Below are positions 24,799 to 33,936 of a stretch of DNA of 64,000 bases, piece by piece. Origin of the DNA: Thermohalobaculum sp963700775 (GTDB taxonomy: Bacteria > Pseudomonadota > Alphaproteobacteria > Rhodobacterales > Rhodobacteraceae); assembly GCA_963700775.1 (NCBI GenBank), contig CAVOYU010000003.1, positions 1-64,000 of the forward strand, read 5' to 3'. The position numbers and the translations under genes are program-made. Each line of letters begins with the position of its first letter. Positions within the stretch are counted from its first letter, which is position 1. A model generated the notes under the pieces. That model had not been told where the DNA came from and made no database searches. It worked only from the letters and a program-made list of their open reading frames with translations.

Positions 24799-25986
24799 TC
24801 ATATCGCGCCCTCGCCCTTGAGCCGGGCGATCTCGTCCTCGGCAAGACCCAGCGCCCCGAACACCTCGGCATTGTGCTGGCCCAGGAGCGGCGGCGGGAT
24901 CTCCACCCCCGGCGCCTCGCCGTCGAGCTTGATGCCGGTGCGCACGATCCGCACATCCTGCCCGACCCCCGGCACCTCCGGGAAGGTCGCCACCATGCCC
25001 CGGTCCGCCACCTGCGGATGGGCGAGGATCTCGGGCACGGTAAGCACCGGGCCGGAGGGAATGCCGAGCCCGTTCAGCTCCCGCACCCAGTCGCGCGCGG
25101 GCCGGGTCGCGAAGACCGGCTCCAGCTCCGCCTTCAGCACCGCCCGGTTGGCGATCCGCGCGTCGCGGTCCGCATAGGCCGGGTCGTCCAGCAGGTCCGC
25201 CCGCCCCAGGTGCCGCGCCAGCGCCTCCCATTGCCGCTGCTCGTTGGCGGCGATGTTCAGCGGCGCGTCGGCGCAGCGATAGGTACCCGAGGGCGAGGCG
25301 GTGATGTTCTCGTTGCCGAACGCCTTCGGCTCCACCCCGCCGATCAGCCAGTTCGAGACGACCCAGCCCATGGTCGAGAGCACCGATTCCAGCATCGAGA
25401 CATCGATGAAGCAGCCCTTGCCGCCCTTCAGCGCCGCGGCGATCGCGAAGGCCGCGGTCAGCCCGCCGATGGTGTCGGCGACCGGGTAGCCGACGCGCAA
25501 GGGCGCGCTCTCCGCGTCGCCGGTGATCGACATCACCCCCGAGGCCCCCTGCACGATCTGGTCGTAGGCCGGCCGGTCGCGCCACGGCCCGTCCTGCCCG
25601 AAGCCCGAGATCGCGCAGTAGACAAGGCTCGGATTGACCCCGCGCAGCACCTCCCAGCCAAGCTCCAGCCGGTCCATCACGCCGGGCCGGAAGTTCTCGA
25701 CCAGCACGTCCGCCCCCGCGACCAGCCGCTTCAGCAGCGCCTTGCCCTCGGCATGCTTCAGGTTGATCGTCACCGACTTCTTGCCCGGGTTCTGGGCCAG
25801 GAACGAGATCCCCATCCCCTTCCGGTTCAGCTCCGGGTCCGCGCCGAGCTGGCGCGCGAGGTCGCCCCGCCCCGGCGCCTCGACCTTGATCACCTCGGCG
25901 CCCAGATGGGCGAGCTGGTGGGCGCAGAACGGCCCGGCCAGCACGTTGGTCAGGTCAAGGACGCGGACACCCGCGAGCGGCCCCAT
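24799..25986 (-). CDS. CaiB/BaiF family (type III) CoA-transferase
   Basis: 395 residues of typical family length. Starts MGPLAGVRVLDLTNVLAGPFCAHQLAHLGAEVIKVE and carries the expected catalytic Asp in RPAYDQIVQGASG. Type III transferases move CoA between carboxylates, for example succinyl-CoA to oxalate, benzylsuccinate, itaconate or citramalate. It is first in the minus-strand cluster, 64 bp before the Sdh/Frd genes, with class I fumarase downstream. A role in activating a C4/C5 hydroxydicarboxylate such as citramalate or malate is my inference; the substrate is not visible in the sequence. Confidence 0.85.
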   Translation of the reverse strand: MGPLAGVRVLDLTNVLAGPFCAHQLAHLGAEVIKVEAPGRGDLARQLGADPELNRKGMGISFLAQNPGKKSVTINLKHAEGKALLKRLVAGADVLVENFRPGVMDRLELGWEVLRGVNPSLVYCAISGFGQDGPWRDRPAYDQIVQGASGVMSITGDAESAPLRVGYPVADTIGGLTAAFAIAAALKGGKGCFIDVSMLESVLSTMGWVVSNWLIGGVEPKAFGNENITASPSGTYRCADAPLNIAANEQRQWEALARHLGRADLLDDPAYADRDARIANRAVLKAELEPVFATRPARDWVRELNGLGIPSGPVLTVPEILAHPQVADRGMVATFPEVPGVGQDVRIVRTGIKLDGEAPGVEIPPPLLGQHNAEVFGALGLAEDEIARLKGEGAI

Positions 25987-26135
25987 GCGAATCCTCCCGG
26001 CGCTGCAGCACCCTAGACACGGCCGGGCGGAAGCGGCAACCGTTGCGGGCCGTTAGCGCCCGGCAGCGGCAATCCATCACCATGTCGCTGCTTCCCCCGT
26101 CGCGGGAGATCACCGCCGCGGATGTTCTCGCATGG

Positions 26136-26594
26136 CTAGACCCGGATCGGGTAGCCCTGCCATTCCCGGATCGAGCGCAGGGTGAAGATCGTCTCGATGC
26201 GCGCCACCCCCGGCAGCCTGCCCAGGCAGTTTCGATGGATGTTCTCGTAGTCCGCGACGTCGCGGGCGACCACGCGCAGGAAGTAGTCGGCCTGCCCGGT
26301 GGTCAGGTGGCACTCCAGGATCTCGTCGAACCGGGTCACCGCCTTCTCGAAGGCGCTCAGCGCCTCCTCGCTCTGCGAGCTCAGCGTGATCGCGACCAGG
26401 ACCTGCACCGGGAATCCCAGCGCGCGCCGGTCGAGCCGGGCCGCATAGCCCGCGATGATGCCCGCCTCCTCCAGCAGCTTGACCCGCCTGTGGCAGGCCG
26501 AGGCCGAAAGGCCCACCTCGGCGGCCAGCTCCGCCACCGGCCGGCTCGAGTCGCGCTGGAGGGTGCGGAGAATCCTGCGGTCGATGTCGTCCAT
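26136..26594 (-). CDS. Lrp/AsnC-family regulator, probable alanine-responsive
   Basis: 152 residues: N-terminal winged helix (MDDIDRRILRTLQRDSSRPVAELA, recognition helix SASACHRRVKLLEEAGII) and C-terminal RAM ligand-binding domain (VLVAITLSSQSEEAL, ILECHLTTGQADYFLRVV). It is divergent from alanine dehydrogenase with 144 bp between starts, the standard arrangement for an Lrp-type activator of ald (AldR-like). It probably binds L-alanine and controls both genes. Confidence 0.88.
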   Translation of the reverse strand: MDDIDRRILRTLQRDSSRPVAELAAEVGLSASACHRRVKLLEEAGIIAGYAARLDRRALGFPVQVLVAITLSSQSEEALSAFEKAVTRFDEILECHLTTGQADYFLRVVARDVADYENIHRNCLGRLPGVARIETIFTLRSIREWQGYPIRV

Positions 26595-26738
26595 CGGAAA
26601 TTTCTCCGACCCTCAGATGAATCTTCGAACAATTTACCACCATTTGCTCCAATCCGCCGCATGTTTCGGAGCAATCACCATCGAAATCAGGGAATAATCC
26701 CGGCCCAACGTCATCGGATATCTCGGGAGGATGCAGAG
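26595..26738. promoter_or_regulatory. lrp-ald divergent control region
   Basis: 144 bp, locally AT-rich (AATTTCTCCG, GAACAATTTACC, TTTCGGAGCAATCACC) in an otherwise GC-rich setting. Such bendable AT-rich DNA between an Lrp-type gene and its target is where Lrp octamers bind. A weak dyad of the CGGAGCAAT/ATTTGCTCC type is visible at about 26643-26675. GGGAGGATGCAGAG before the ald ATG acts as ribosome site. Confidence 0.5.
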
Positions 26739-27858
<1,120 letters not shown>

Positions 27859-27963
27859 CGATACCGGAAGCCGGGCGTCGCATGGCGCGCCCGGCCATTG
27901 GAGTGGGATCTGCCCGGCCGGCGAGAGGGTCCGACATCCTCTCGCCGGCCATTCCTGCTCGGA

Positions 27964-28878
27964 TCACTCCGCGGTCGAAAACGACCCCTCGGTGATCGTC
28001 TGGTTGTGGCTCGCCTCGATTGCCAGCACCTCGATCTCGTACTCGACGCCCGGCATCAGGAACTGCGCGGGCACCGTGACACTGCATTCGGTCGCGCTGC
28101 AGGTACTCGCCGAGACGGTGACATTGAACTCGTCGGGCGCGTCGCCGGCATTGCCGTCGAACACCAGCACCTGATAAGCCACCACATCGACTGGTTCCTG
28201 GGCGTTGTTGGGCAGCAGGCCGGGGACCGACAGGGTCACGGGCTCCCAGGTGACGTCGACCGGCTGGTCCGGATCGACATCCTCCTCGCCGTCCGGCGTG
28301 CCCAGCTCCGGCCCGGCCGGGACGTCGTAGGTCAGCTCCGCCTCGCCGTCATACTCCGTGCCGTCCTTACCGCGGCCTTCGAACTCGTAGGTCCCCTCGG
28401 GGAACATGTCGAAGAGATCGTCGAGCGAGATTGCATCCTCGAGATCCTCCGGATCGGGCTCGCAGGGCGAATCCGGGGCATCGACCAGCTCGAAGATCAC
28501 CGGCTCCACGCCCTCGAGGAACCCCTCGGTCTGGCCGCCGATCGCGGCGAGCCCCGCCCTTGCCCTGATCAGATGGATGACGGAGCCGCCCGGGTCGCGG
28601 ACCTGGCCGGAGGTGATGCCCTCGGTGTCGAAGACGATCTGGATGCCCATGTCGCAGGCCGAGCCGTTGGTCTCGAAATAAATCTGCGCGACCTTGAAGG
28701 GTATTTCCTCCTCGGTCTGCAGCGGCTTGGACTTTGCGCCCTTCAGGAACTTCGCCTCCGCGTCGCCGCCGAAGGCCGCGGCGGCTAGCATCACCCCGGT
28801 CAGCAATGCGAGGCGGAGCGGCCCCGCGCGCCTTTCCTGCCGTGACGGGCCTTGATGATTTGCGTCTGTCCGGAACAT
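27964..28878 (-). CDS. Exported protein with fibronectin-III-like domain
   Basis: About 304 residues. The N-terminus has a basic stretch and a hydrophobic signal (RLALLTGVMLAAAAFGGDAEA). The mature part is acidic; after about residue 200 it reads like a beta-sandwich: PVDVTWEPVTLSVPGL, VVAYQVLVFDGN, EYEIEVLAIEASHNQTITEGSFST, the pattern of a fibronectin type III fold. Two Cys pairs may form disulfides. It stands alone between ald and the OmpA-like gene. Unknown role, probably periplasmic or surface-exposed. An in-frame ATG at 28896 is an alternative start. Confidence 0.6.
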   Translation of the reverse strand: MFRTDANHQGPSRQERRAGPLRLALLTGVMLAAAAFGGDAEAKFLKGAKSKPLQTEEEIPFKVAQIYFETNGSACDMGIQIVFDTEGITSGQVRDPGGSVIHLIRARAGLAAIGGQTEGFLEGVEPVIFELVDAPDSPCEPDPEDLEDAISLDDLFDMFPEGTYEFEGRGKDGTEYDGEAELTYDVPAGPELGTPDGEEDVDPDQPVDVTWEPVTLSVPGLLPNNAQEPVDVVAYQVLVFDGNAGDAPDEFNVTVSASTCSATECSVTVPAQFLMPGVEYEIEVLAIEASHNQTITEGSFSTAE

Positions 28879-29049
28879 CGGCTGTCTCCTTCCCATGGCT
28901 CAATGCCAGGCAATCAGGGGACAAACCGGTTTTCCGCACTCTGGTGGCGGACTTACATTTCGGTAAACTCTGGCGCCCCGGCCGCGGCGCTCCCCCCCCG
29001 TTCCCCGGGCGGCGAATCGGCGCGACCGCTGCGCACCGCGGCTGCGGGC

Positions 29050-29460
29050 TCAGTTGTGGGTCACGAAGACCCGCCGGTCCTTCTGCTGGTCGTCGCTCAG
29101 CAGGCCGAACAGGGTGAAGCCCTCTTCCTGCTTGGCTATCTTGATCGACTCCGCCTTCACACCCCTCGAGACCAAGTACTTCTCCACCGTCTCGGCACGC
29201 TGGGCCGCGACCCGCTCGTTGGCCGCCTTCGTGCCCTGCTTGTCGACCTGGGCGAAGACGCAGATGCCGTCGCGGAACTTCGCGGTCTCGATGAACTTGT
29301 CGAGCCCTTCCTTCTGATCCGCCGGGATCGAGGTCTCGCCGACGGCATAGCCGGTGATCATCACCCGGCCGCGCTCCTTGAACCCGCAGGGATTCGCCAG
29401 CGCCGGGCTGGCTGCAAGCACGAACAACCCGGCAAAAACCAACTTCCTGAACATCCGCAC
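29050..29460 (-). CDS. Small exported OmpA-like domain protein
   Basis: 136 residues: signal peptide MRMFRKLVFAGLFVLAASPALA, then an alpha/beta domain with DQKEGLDKFIETAKFRDGICVFAQVDKQGTKAANERVAAQRAETVEKYLVSRGV. This resembles the peptidoglycan-binding OmpA C-terminal fold (helix plus N-x2-L/V-x2-xRA-like stretch), though the diagnostic Asp/Arg pair is only partly conserved. No beta-barrel is present. It probably sits in the periplasm. Single gene. Confidence 0.6.
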   Translation of the reverse strand: MRMFRKLVFAGLFVLAASPALANPCGFKERGRVMITGYAVGETSIPADQKEGLDKFIETAKFRDGICVFAQVDKQGTKAANERVAAQRAETVEKYLVSRGVKAESIKIAKQEEGFTLFGLLSDDQQKDRRVFVTHN

Positions 29461-29545
29461 TCCCTAACCTCCGTGCCATGCGGTTGAGCAAACGCGGGCA
29501 GACTAACGAGTCGACGGCGGCGAGGAAAGGGACCCGCAGGGAGAT

Positions 29546-30574
29546 TCAGTGCTTCAGGTCGAGAACCACCTTGCAGGCATGTCCCGCGCGAATGGCATCG
29601 AAGCCCTCAGCGAAGTCGGCGAAGGCGAGCTTGTGCGAGATCACCGGGCTCACATCGAGGCCGCTCTCCAGCATCGCCAGCATCTTGTGCCAGGTCTCGT
29701 ACATCTTGCGCCCGTAGATGCCCTCGAAGGTGATGCCCTTGAAGATCGCGGTGTTGAGATCGACCGCCGGCTTCTTGCCGTAGAGCCCCAGCAGCGCCAC
29801 CTTGGCGCCGCAGATCACCGCGTGGATCATCGCGTCCAGCGCCCCCTCGGCCCCGGACATCTCGAGCCCGACGTCGAAGCCCTCCTTCATGCCGAGGTCG
29901 CGCATCACCTCGTCGAGCTTCACCTTGTCGGCCCGCACGCCCCGGCTCGCGCCCATCCGCTCGGCCAGCGCGAGGCGCTCGTCATTGAGGTCGGTGACCA
30001 CGATGTGCCGCGCGCCCACATGCCGGCAGACCGCCGCCGCCATCAGCCCGATCGGCCCCGCCCCGGTGATCAGCACGTCCTCGCCGACCAGGTCGAAGGC
30101 CAGCGCCGTGTGCACCGCGTTGCCCAGCGGATCGAGGATCGAGGCGACCTCGTCCGGGATCGTGTCCGGCACCGGGCGGACATTCGCCTCCGGGATCACA
30201 AGATACTCGGCAAAGGCGCCGGGCCGGTTCACGCCCACGCCCTTGGTGCTGGCGCAGATATGGGCGCGCCCCGAGAGGCAGTTGCGGCAGTGTCCGCAGG
30301 GGATGTGCCCCTCGCCCGACACGCGCTCGCCGGGCTTCACCCCGCGCACGCCCGCGCCCACCGCCTCGACCACGCCCACATATTCGTGGCCGACGACGAG
30401 GGGCACCGGCACGGTCTTCTGCGCCCACTCGTCCCATTTCCAGATGTGCATGTCGGTGCCGCAGATCGAGGCCATGCGCACCTTGATCAGCACGTCGCCA
30501 TGCCCCGGCTCGGGCTTCGGCTCGTCCTGCAGCTTCAATCCGGGGGCGGATTCCGCCTTGACCAGCGCTCTCAT
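29546..30574 (-). CDS. tdh: L-threonine 3-dehydrogenase
   Basis: 342 residues, exactly the usual length. Zinc-dependent medium-chain dehydrogenase: catalytic zinc ligands in ASICGTDMHIW and GHEYVGVVE, structural zinc CGHCRNCLSGRAHIC, NAD Rossmann ITGAGPIGLMAAAV. The MHIWKWDEWAQ segment and FEGIYGRKMYETWHKM are specific to Tdh. It oxidises threonine to 2-amino-3-ketobutyrate, which Kbl (upstream) splits to glycine and acetyl-CoA. It follows the PLP-enzyme gene after about 120 bp containing a palindromic repeat. Confidence 0.95.
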   Translation of the reverse strand: MRALVKAESAPGLKLQDEPKPEPGHGDVLIKVRMASICGTDMHIWKWDEWAQKTVPVPLVVGHEYVGVVEAVGAGVRGVKPGERVSGEGHIPCGHCRNCLSGRAHICASTKGVGVNRPGAFAEYLVIPEANVRPVPDTIPDEVASILDPLGNAVHTALAFDLVGEDVLITGAGPIGLMAAAVCRHVGARHIVVTDLNDERLALAERMGASRGVRADKVKLDEVMRDLGMKEGFDVGLEMSGAEGALDAMIHAVICGAKVALLGLYGKKPAVDLNTAIFKGITFEGIYGRKMYETWHKMLAMLESGLDVSPVISHKLAFADFAEGFDAIRAGHACKVVLDLKH

Positions 30575-30595
30575 GTTTCACCTTCCATTGGAGCC

Positions 30596-30675
30596 GTCAT
30601 TGCCCGGTTCGACCGGGCATTCCGGCCTGACTGCGCCGCTTGACGAATTCCCCGGTCAAGCCGGGGGATGGCGGT
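30596..30675. repeat. Intergenic palindromic repeat
   Basis: GTCATTGCCCGGTTCGACCGGGCATTCC followed by CCCCGGTCAAGCCGGGGGATGG: two self-complementary GC-rich modules. A related sequence lies at 45671-45752, and looser relatives at 48139-48200 and 57515-57598. REP/BIME-like by structure. Confidence 0.7.
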
Positions 30676-30692
30676 GCGAGGGTCCATTGGCC

Positions 30693-31691
30693 CTACTCCC
30701 ACAGATCGGTGCTGAGGTATTTCAACCCCGAGTCGCAGATTACCACGGCCACCGTCCCGCCCCGGTGCGGCCCGTCGATCAGCCGCAACGCCGCGGCCAC
30801 GTTGGCTCCCGCCGAGTAGCCGGCGAAGATCCCCTCCTCGCGGGCGAGCCGGCGGGCCGTGTCGCGCGCCTCGGCGCCGCCGACCGCGATGCAGCCGTCG
30901 GGCCTCAGCCCACCGAGATGGGCGAGGTCCGCCATCAGGTAGCCTCCGCCCTGGATCGGGTGGTCGGGCCGCGAGACATCGCCGCCCGCCAGAGCCTCGG
31001 CGCCCTGGGGTTCGACCGCGTAGCAGCGCACCTGCGGCGCCGCCTCGCGGAAGAACGCCGTGCAGCCCGCCAGCGTCCCGCCCGACCCGGCAAAATCGGC
31101 AAAGGCGTCGAGCCGCCCGCCCGATTGCAGCCAGATCTCCGGCCCCGTCCCGTCGCGATGCGCGGCCGGGTTGCCGGAGCGCCGGAACTGGTCGGCCCGG
31201 AAGGCGCCCCGCTCGGCGGTGATCCGCTGCGCCGCCGCCTCGACCAGCGCCAGGTCGGCGCCCGAGACCTCGCCCCTGCGCGAGCCCAGCGCCTGCGGCA
31301 CCAGCACCACCTCGGCGCCCAGCGCCCGCATCATCCGCGCCCGCTCGGCCGAGTTGCCCTCCGACATGACCGCGACGAACGGGTAGCCCCTGACCCCGCA
31401 GACGATGGCGAGCCCGGTGCCCATGTTGCCCGAGGTCAGCTCGACCACGCACTGACCCGGCGTCAGCTCCCCCGCCCGTTCGGCATCCTCGATGATCCGC
31501 CGCGCCGCCCGGTCCTTCTTCGAGAAGCCGGGCAGCAGGTAGTCGAGCTTGGCCAGGATCCGCCCCTCGCGCCCCCGCGTCAGCCGGTCGAGCGCCACCA
31601 GCGGCGTCGCCGCCATGGCCTCGACCACCGAGGGCAGCACGCCCTCGCGCGCCCGGAAGTCCGGGATCGGATCGCGGACGGGGTCGCTCAC
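30693..31691 (-). CDS. Cysteine-synthase-like PLP enzyme
   Basis: 332 residues, fold-type II PLP enzyme. PLP lysine in PGFSKKDRAARR, phosphate and substrate loop ELTSGNMGTGLAIV (SGNTG-like), and IFAGYSAGANVAAALRL near the end. GTG start, coupled to the kbl stop by a 4-base overlap (GTGA). True cysteine synthases have SVKDR; the FSKKDR variant and the operon with kbl and tdh suggest another substrate. The insertion between kbl and tdh is unusual and may point to threonine, serine or aminoketobutyrate-linked chemistry, which is inference only. Confidence 0.8.
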   Translation of the reverse strand: MSDPVRDPIPDFRAREGVLPSVVEAMAATPLVALDRLTRGREGRILAKLDYLLPGFSKKDRAARRIIEDAERAGELTPGQCVVELTSGNMGTGLAIVCGVRGYPFVAVMSEGNSAERARMMRALGAEVVLVPQALGSRRGEVSGADLALVEAAAQRITAERGAFRADQFRRSGNPAAHRDGTGPEIWLQSGGRLDAFADFAGSGGTLAGCTAFFREAAPQVRCYAVEPQGAEALAGGDVSRPDHPIQGGGYLMADLAHLGGLRPDGCIAVGGAEARDTARRLAREEGIFAGYSAGANVAAALRLIDGPHRGGTVAVVICDSGLKYLSTDLWE

Positions 31692-32887
31692 TTCACCACC
31701 CCGAGCTCCCGCCCGACCGCGACGAAGGCCGCCACCGCCCGGTCGATATCCGCGGTCTCGTGCGCCGCCGACATCTGGGTGCGGATGCGCGCCTGCCCGC
31801 GCGGCACCACCGGGAAGGAGAATGCGGTGACATAGATTCCATGCGCCATCATCTGCGCCGCGAAGCGCTGCGCCAGCACCGCGTCGCCGAGCATCACCGG
31901 GATGATCGGGTGCCCCTCGCCCGCGAGGGTGAAGCCCGCGGCGCCCATCTCGCGCCGGAACTTCGCCGCGTTCGCCTCCAGCTTCCCGCGCAGCTCGCCC
32001 CCGCCGCGGATCATCCGGATCGCCTCGCGGGTCGCCTCGACGATGCAGGGGGCGAGCGCGTTCGAGAACAGGTAGGGCCGCGCCCGCTGGCGCAGCATCT
32101 CGACCAGCGGCCCCGGCCCGGCCACCACCCCGCCCGAGGCCCCGCCCAGCGCCTTGCCGAAGGTGGTGGAGACCAGATGCACCCGCTCGCGCAGGCCCCA
32201 GTGCTCCGGCGTCCCGGCCCCGTTCGGCCCGATGAAGCCGGTGGCGTGGCTGTCGTCCACCATCACCAGTGCATCGTACTTCTCGGCGAGGTCGCAGACG
32301 CCCGGCAGGTTGGCGATGATCCCGTCCATCGAGAACACGCCGTCGGTCACGATCAGCCGGTGCCGCGCGTCCTGCGCCTCCTGCAACCGCGCCTCCAGCT
32401 CGGCCATGTCGTTGTTGGCATAGCGGAAGCGCTTCGCCTTGCAGAGCCGGATGCCGTCGATGATCGAAGCGTGGTTGAGCGCGTCCGAGATCACCGCGTC
32501 CTCGGCCCCCAGCAGCGCCTCGAACACGCCGCCATTGGCGTCGAAGCACGACGAGAACAGGATCGACTCCTCGGTTCCCAGAAACCCCGCCACCTCGCGC
32601 TCCAGCGCCCGGTGGATGTCCTGGGTGCCGCAGATGAAGCGCACCGAGGCCATGCCGAAGCCGTGCTCGTCCAGCGCCTTCTTCGCCACCGCGATCAGGC
32701 GCGGGCTGTTGGCGAGGCCCAGATAGTTGTTGGCGCACATGTTCAGCACCGGCTCGGGACCATGGTCGGTCGCGACGCGGATGTTTGCCGCCTGCGGGGT
32801 GACGATCTCGCGCTCGCGCTTGGTGAGACCCTCGGTTTCCAGCACCTTTAGTTGCGACTGGACGTCCGCGATCAGCGCATGGGACAT
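31688..32887 (-). CDS. kbl: 2-amino-3-ketobutyrate CoA ligase (glycine C-acetyltransferase)
   Basis: 399 residues, alpha-oxoamine synthase family. Key segments: NNYLGLANSPRLI, FGMASVRFICGTQDIHRALE, DALNHASIIDGIRL, MVDDSHATGFIGPNGAGTPEHW, and the PLP lysine in STTFGKALGGASGG. It cleaves 2-amino-3-ketobutyrate with CoA to glycine and acetyl-CoA, the step after Tdh. First gene of the threonine-catabolism operon. Confidence 0.95.
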   Translation of the reverse strand: MSHALIADVQSQLKVLETEGLTKREREIVTPQAANIRVATDHGPEPVLNMCANNYLGLANSPRLIAVAKKALDEHGFGMASVRFICGTQDIHRALEREVAGFLGTEESILFSSCFDANGGVFEALLGAEDAVISDALNHASIIDGIRLCKAKRFRYANNDMAELEARLQEAQDARHRLIVTDGVFSMDGIIANLPGVCDLAEKYDALVMVDDSHATGFIGPNGAGTPEHWGLRERVHLVSTTFGKALGGASGGVVAGPGPLVEMLRQRARPYLFSNALAPCIVEATREAIRMIRGGGELRGKLEANAAKFRREMGAAGFTLAGEGHPIIPVMLGDAVLAQRFAAQMMAHGIYVTAFSFPVVPRGQARIRTQMSAAHETADIDRAVAAFVAVGRELGVVK

Positions 32888-32958
32888 GGGGGGCCTCCTT
32901 CCGTTCGACCTCAGGCTTGGACGCCCGCGGCTCCGGCGTCAACGCGGAATCGGCCGCC

Positions 32959-33927
32959 TCAGGGTGGCGCGACGACGGGCGAACGGTTCCGCCGCCGCTC
33001 GCGCCAGGCGGTCAGCGTGCCCGCCGCTGCGATCAGCGCCATCCCGGCCAGCATCGAGGTGTCGGGGAAGTCGTGGAAGATCACGAAGCCCCAGAAGGTG
33101 ACGAAGACCAGGTAGCTGTAGTCGAACGGCGCGAGCCAGCTCGATTCGGCGTTCTGGTAGGCCATGGTCAGGCCGAGATTTGCGCTGACATTCAGCAGCG
33201 AGCACAGCGCCGCCAGCCCCACCACGGCCCAGCCGATCGGCACCCAGCCCCGCGCCAGGTATGGCAGCTCCGCCTGGGTCTCCGGCGAGGCCGGGAAAAG
33301 CGCCAGAAAGACGATCCCGGCGAAGCCCGCGGCGACATAGGAGATGCCCACCCCGAAGGCCAGTGTCACCGGCGATTCCTGCCGGCAGTAGCGCCGGGTG
33401 ACGATCACCACGCCCGCATAGGTGAGCCCGGCGCCCACCGGCAGCAGCTTCAGCCAGGTGAAGCCGGCGCTGCCGGGCTGGAGGATGAGATACGCCCCCG
33501 TGGCTCCCGCCAGCACCGCCCCGGCGCGCCAGAGCCCGACCCGCTCGCGCAGCACGATCACCGAGAGGATCGTGACGAAGACCGGGAAGGTGTAGAGCCC
33601 CGCCCCCATCTCGGCCATGGTCAGCGTCGGCACGCCGCCGAAGTAAAAGAGCGTCGAGACCAGCAGCAGCAGGCTCCGCACCACCACCGCCCAGAGCCGC
33701 TTCGGCCGCTTGGGCGCCGTGCCCCAGACGAGCCTCGCGACCAGCAGGAGCAGCGCGACGTTCCCGATCGAGCGCACCGCCTGGAACTGCCAGAGGGTGG
33801 TCTCGGCCCCGGCCATCCGCACGAAGGAGTCCTGCAGCGCCAGCGTCAGCAGCGCCGCGAGCATCAGCCCCGCCGCCGCTCCGGGCCGGTCGGTCTCGCT
33901 GCCGTCGAGGAGGCTGGGGCGGGTCAT
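32959..33927 (-). CDS. EamA/DMT-family transporter
   Basis: 322 residues with ten predicted membrane spans in two five-helix EamA halves. Typical features are an N-terminal half LTLALQDSFVRMAGAETTLWQFQAVRS, the mid-protein LRERVGLWRAGAVLAGATGAYLIL, and the C-terminal half ending IFHDFPDTSMLAGMALIAAAG. It starts about 9 bp after cobQ and is thus the distal gene of the lower cobalamin operon. Substrate unknown; a metabolite or cofactor precursor is possible. Confidence 0.8.
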   Translation of the reverse strand: MTRPSLLDGSETDRPGAAAGLMLAALLTLALQDSFVRMAGAETTLWQFQAVRSIGNVALLLLVARLVWGTAPKRPKRLWAVVVRSLLLLVSTLFYFGGVPTLTMAEMGAGLYTFPVFVTILSVIVLRERVGLWRAGAVLAGATGAYLILQPGSAGFTWLKLLPVGAGLTYAGVVIVTRRYCRQESPVTLAFGVGISYVAAGFAGIVFLALFPASPETQAELPYLARGWVPIGWAVVGLAALCSLLNVSANLGLTMAYQNAESSWLAPFDYSYLVFVTFWGFVIFHDFPDTSMLAGMALIAAAGTLTAWRERRRNRSPVVAPP

Positions 33928-33936
33928 AGGGCGGCT

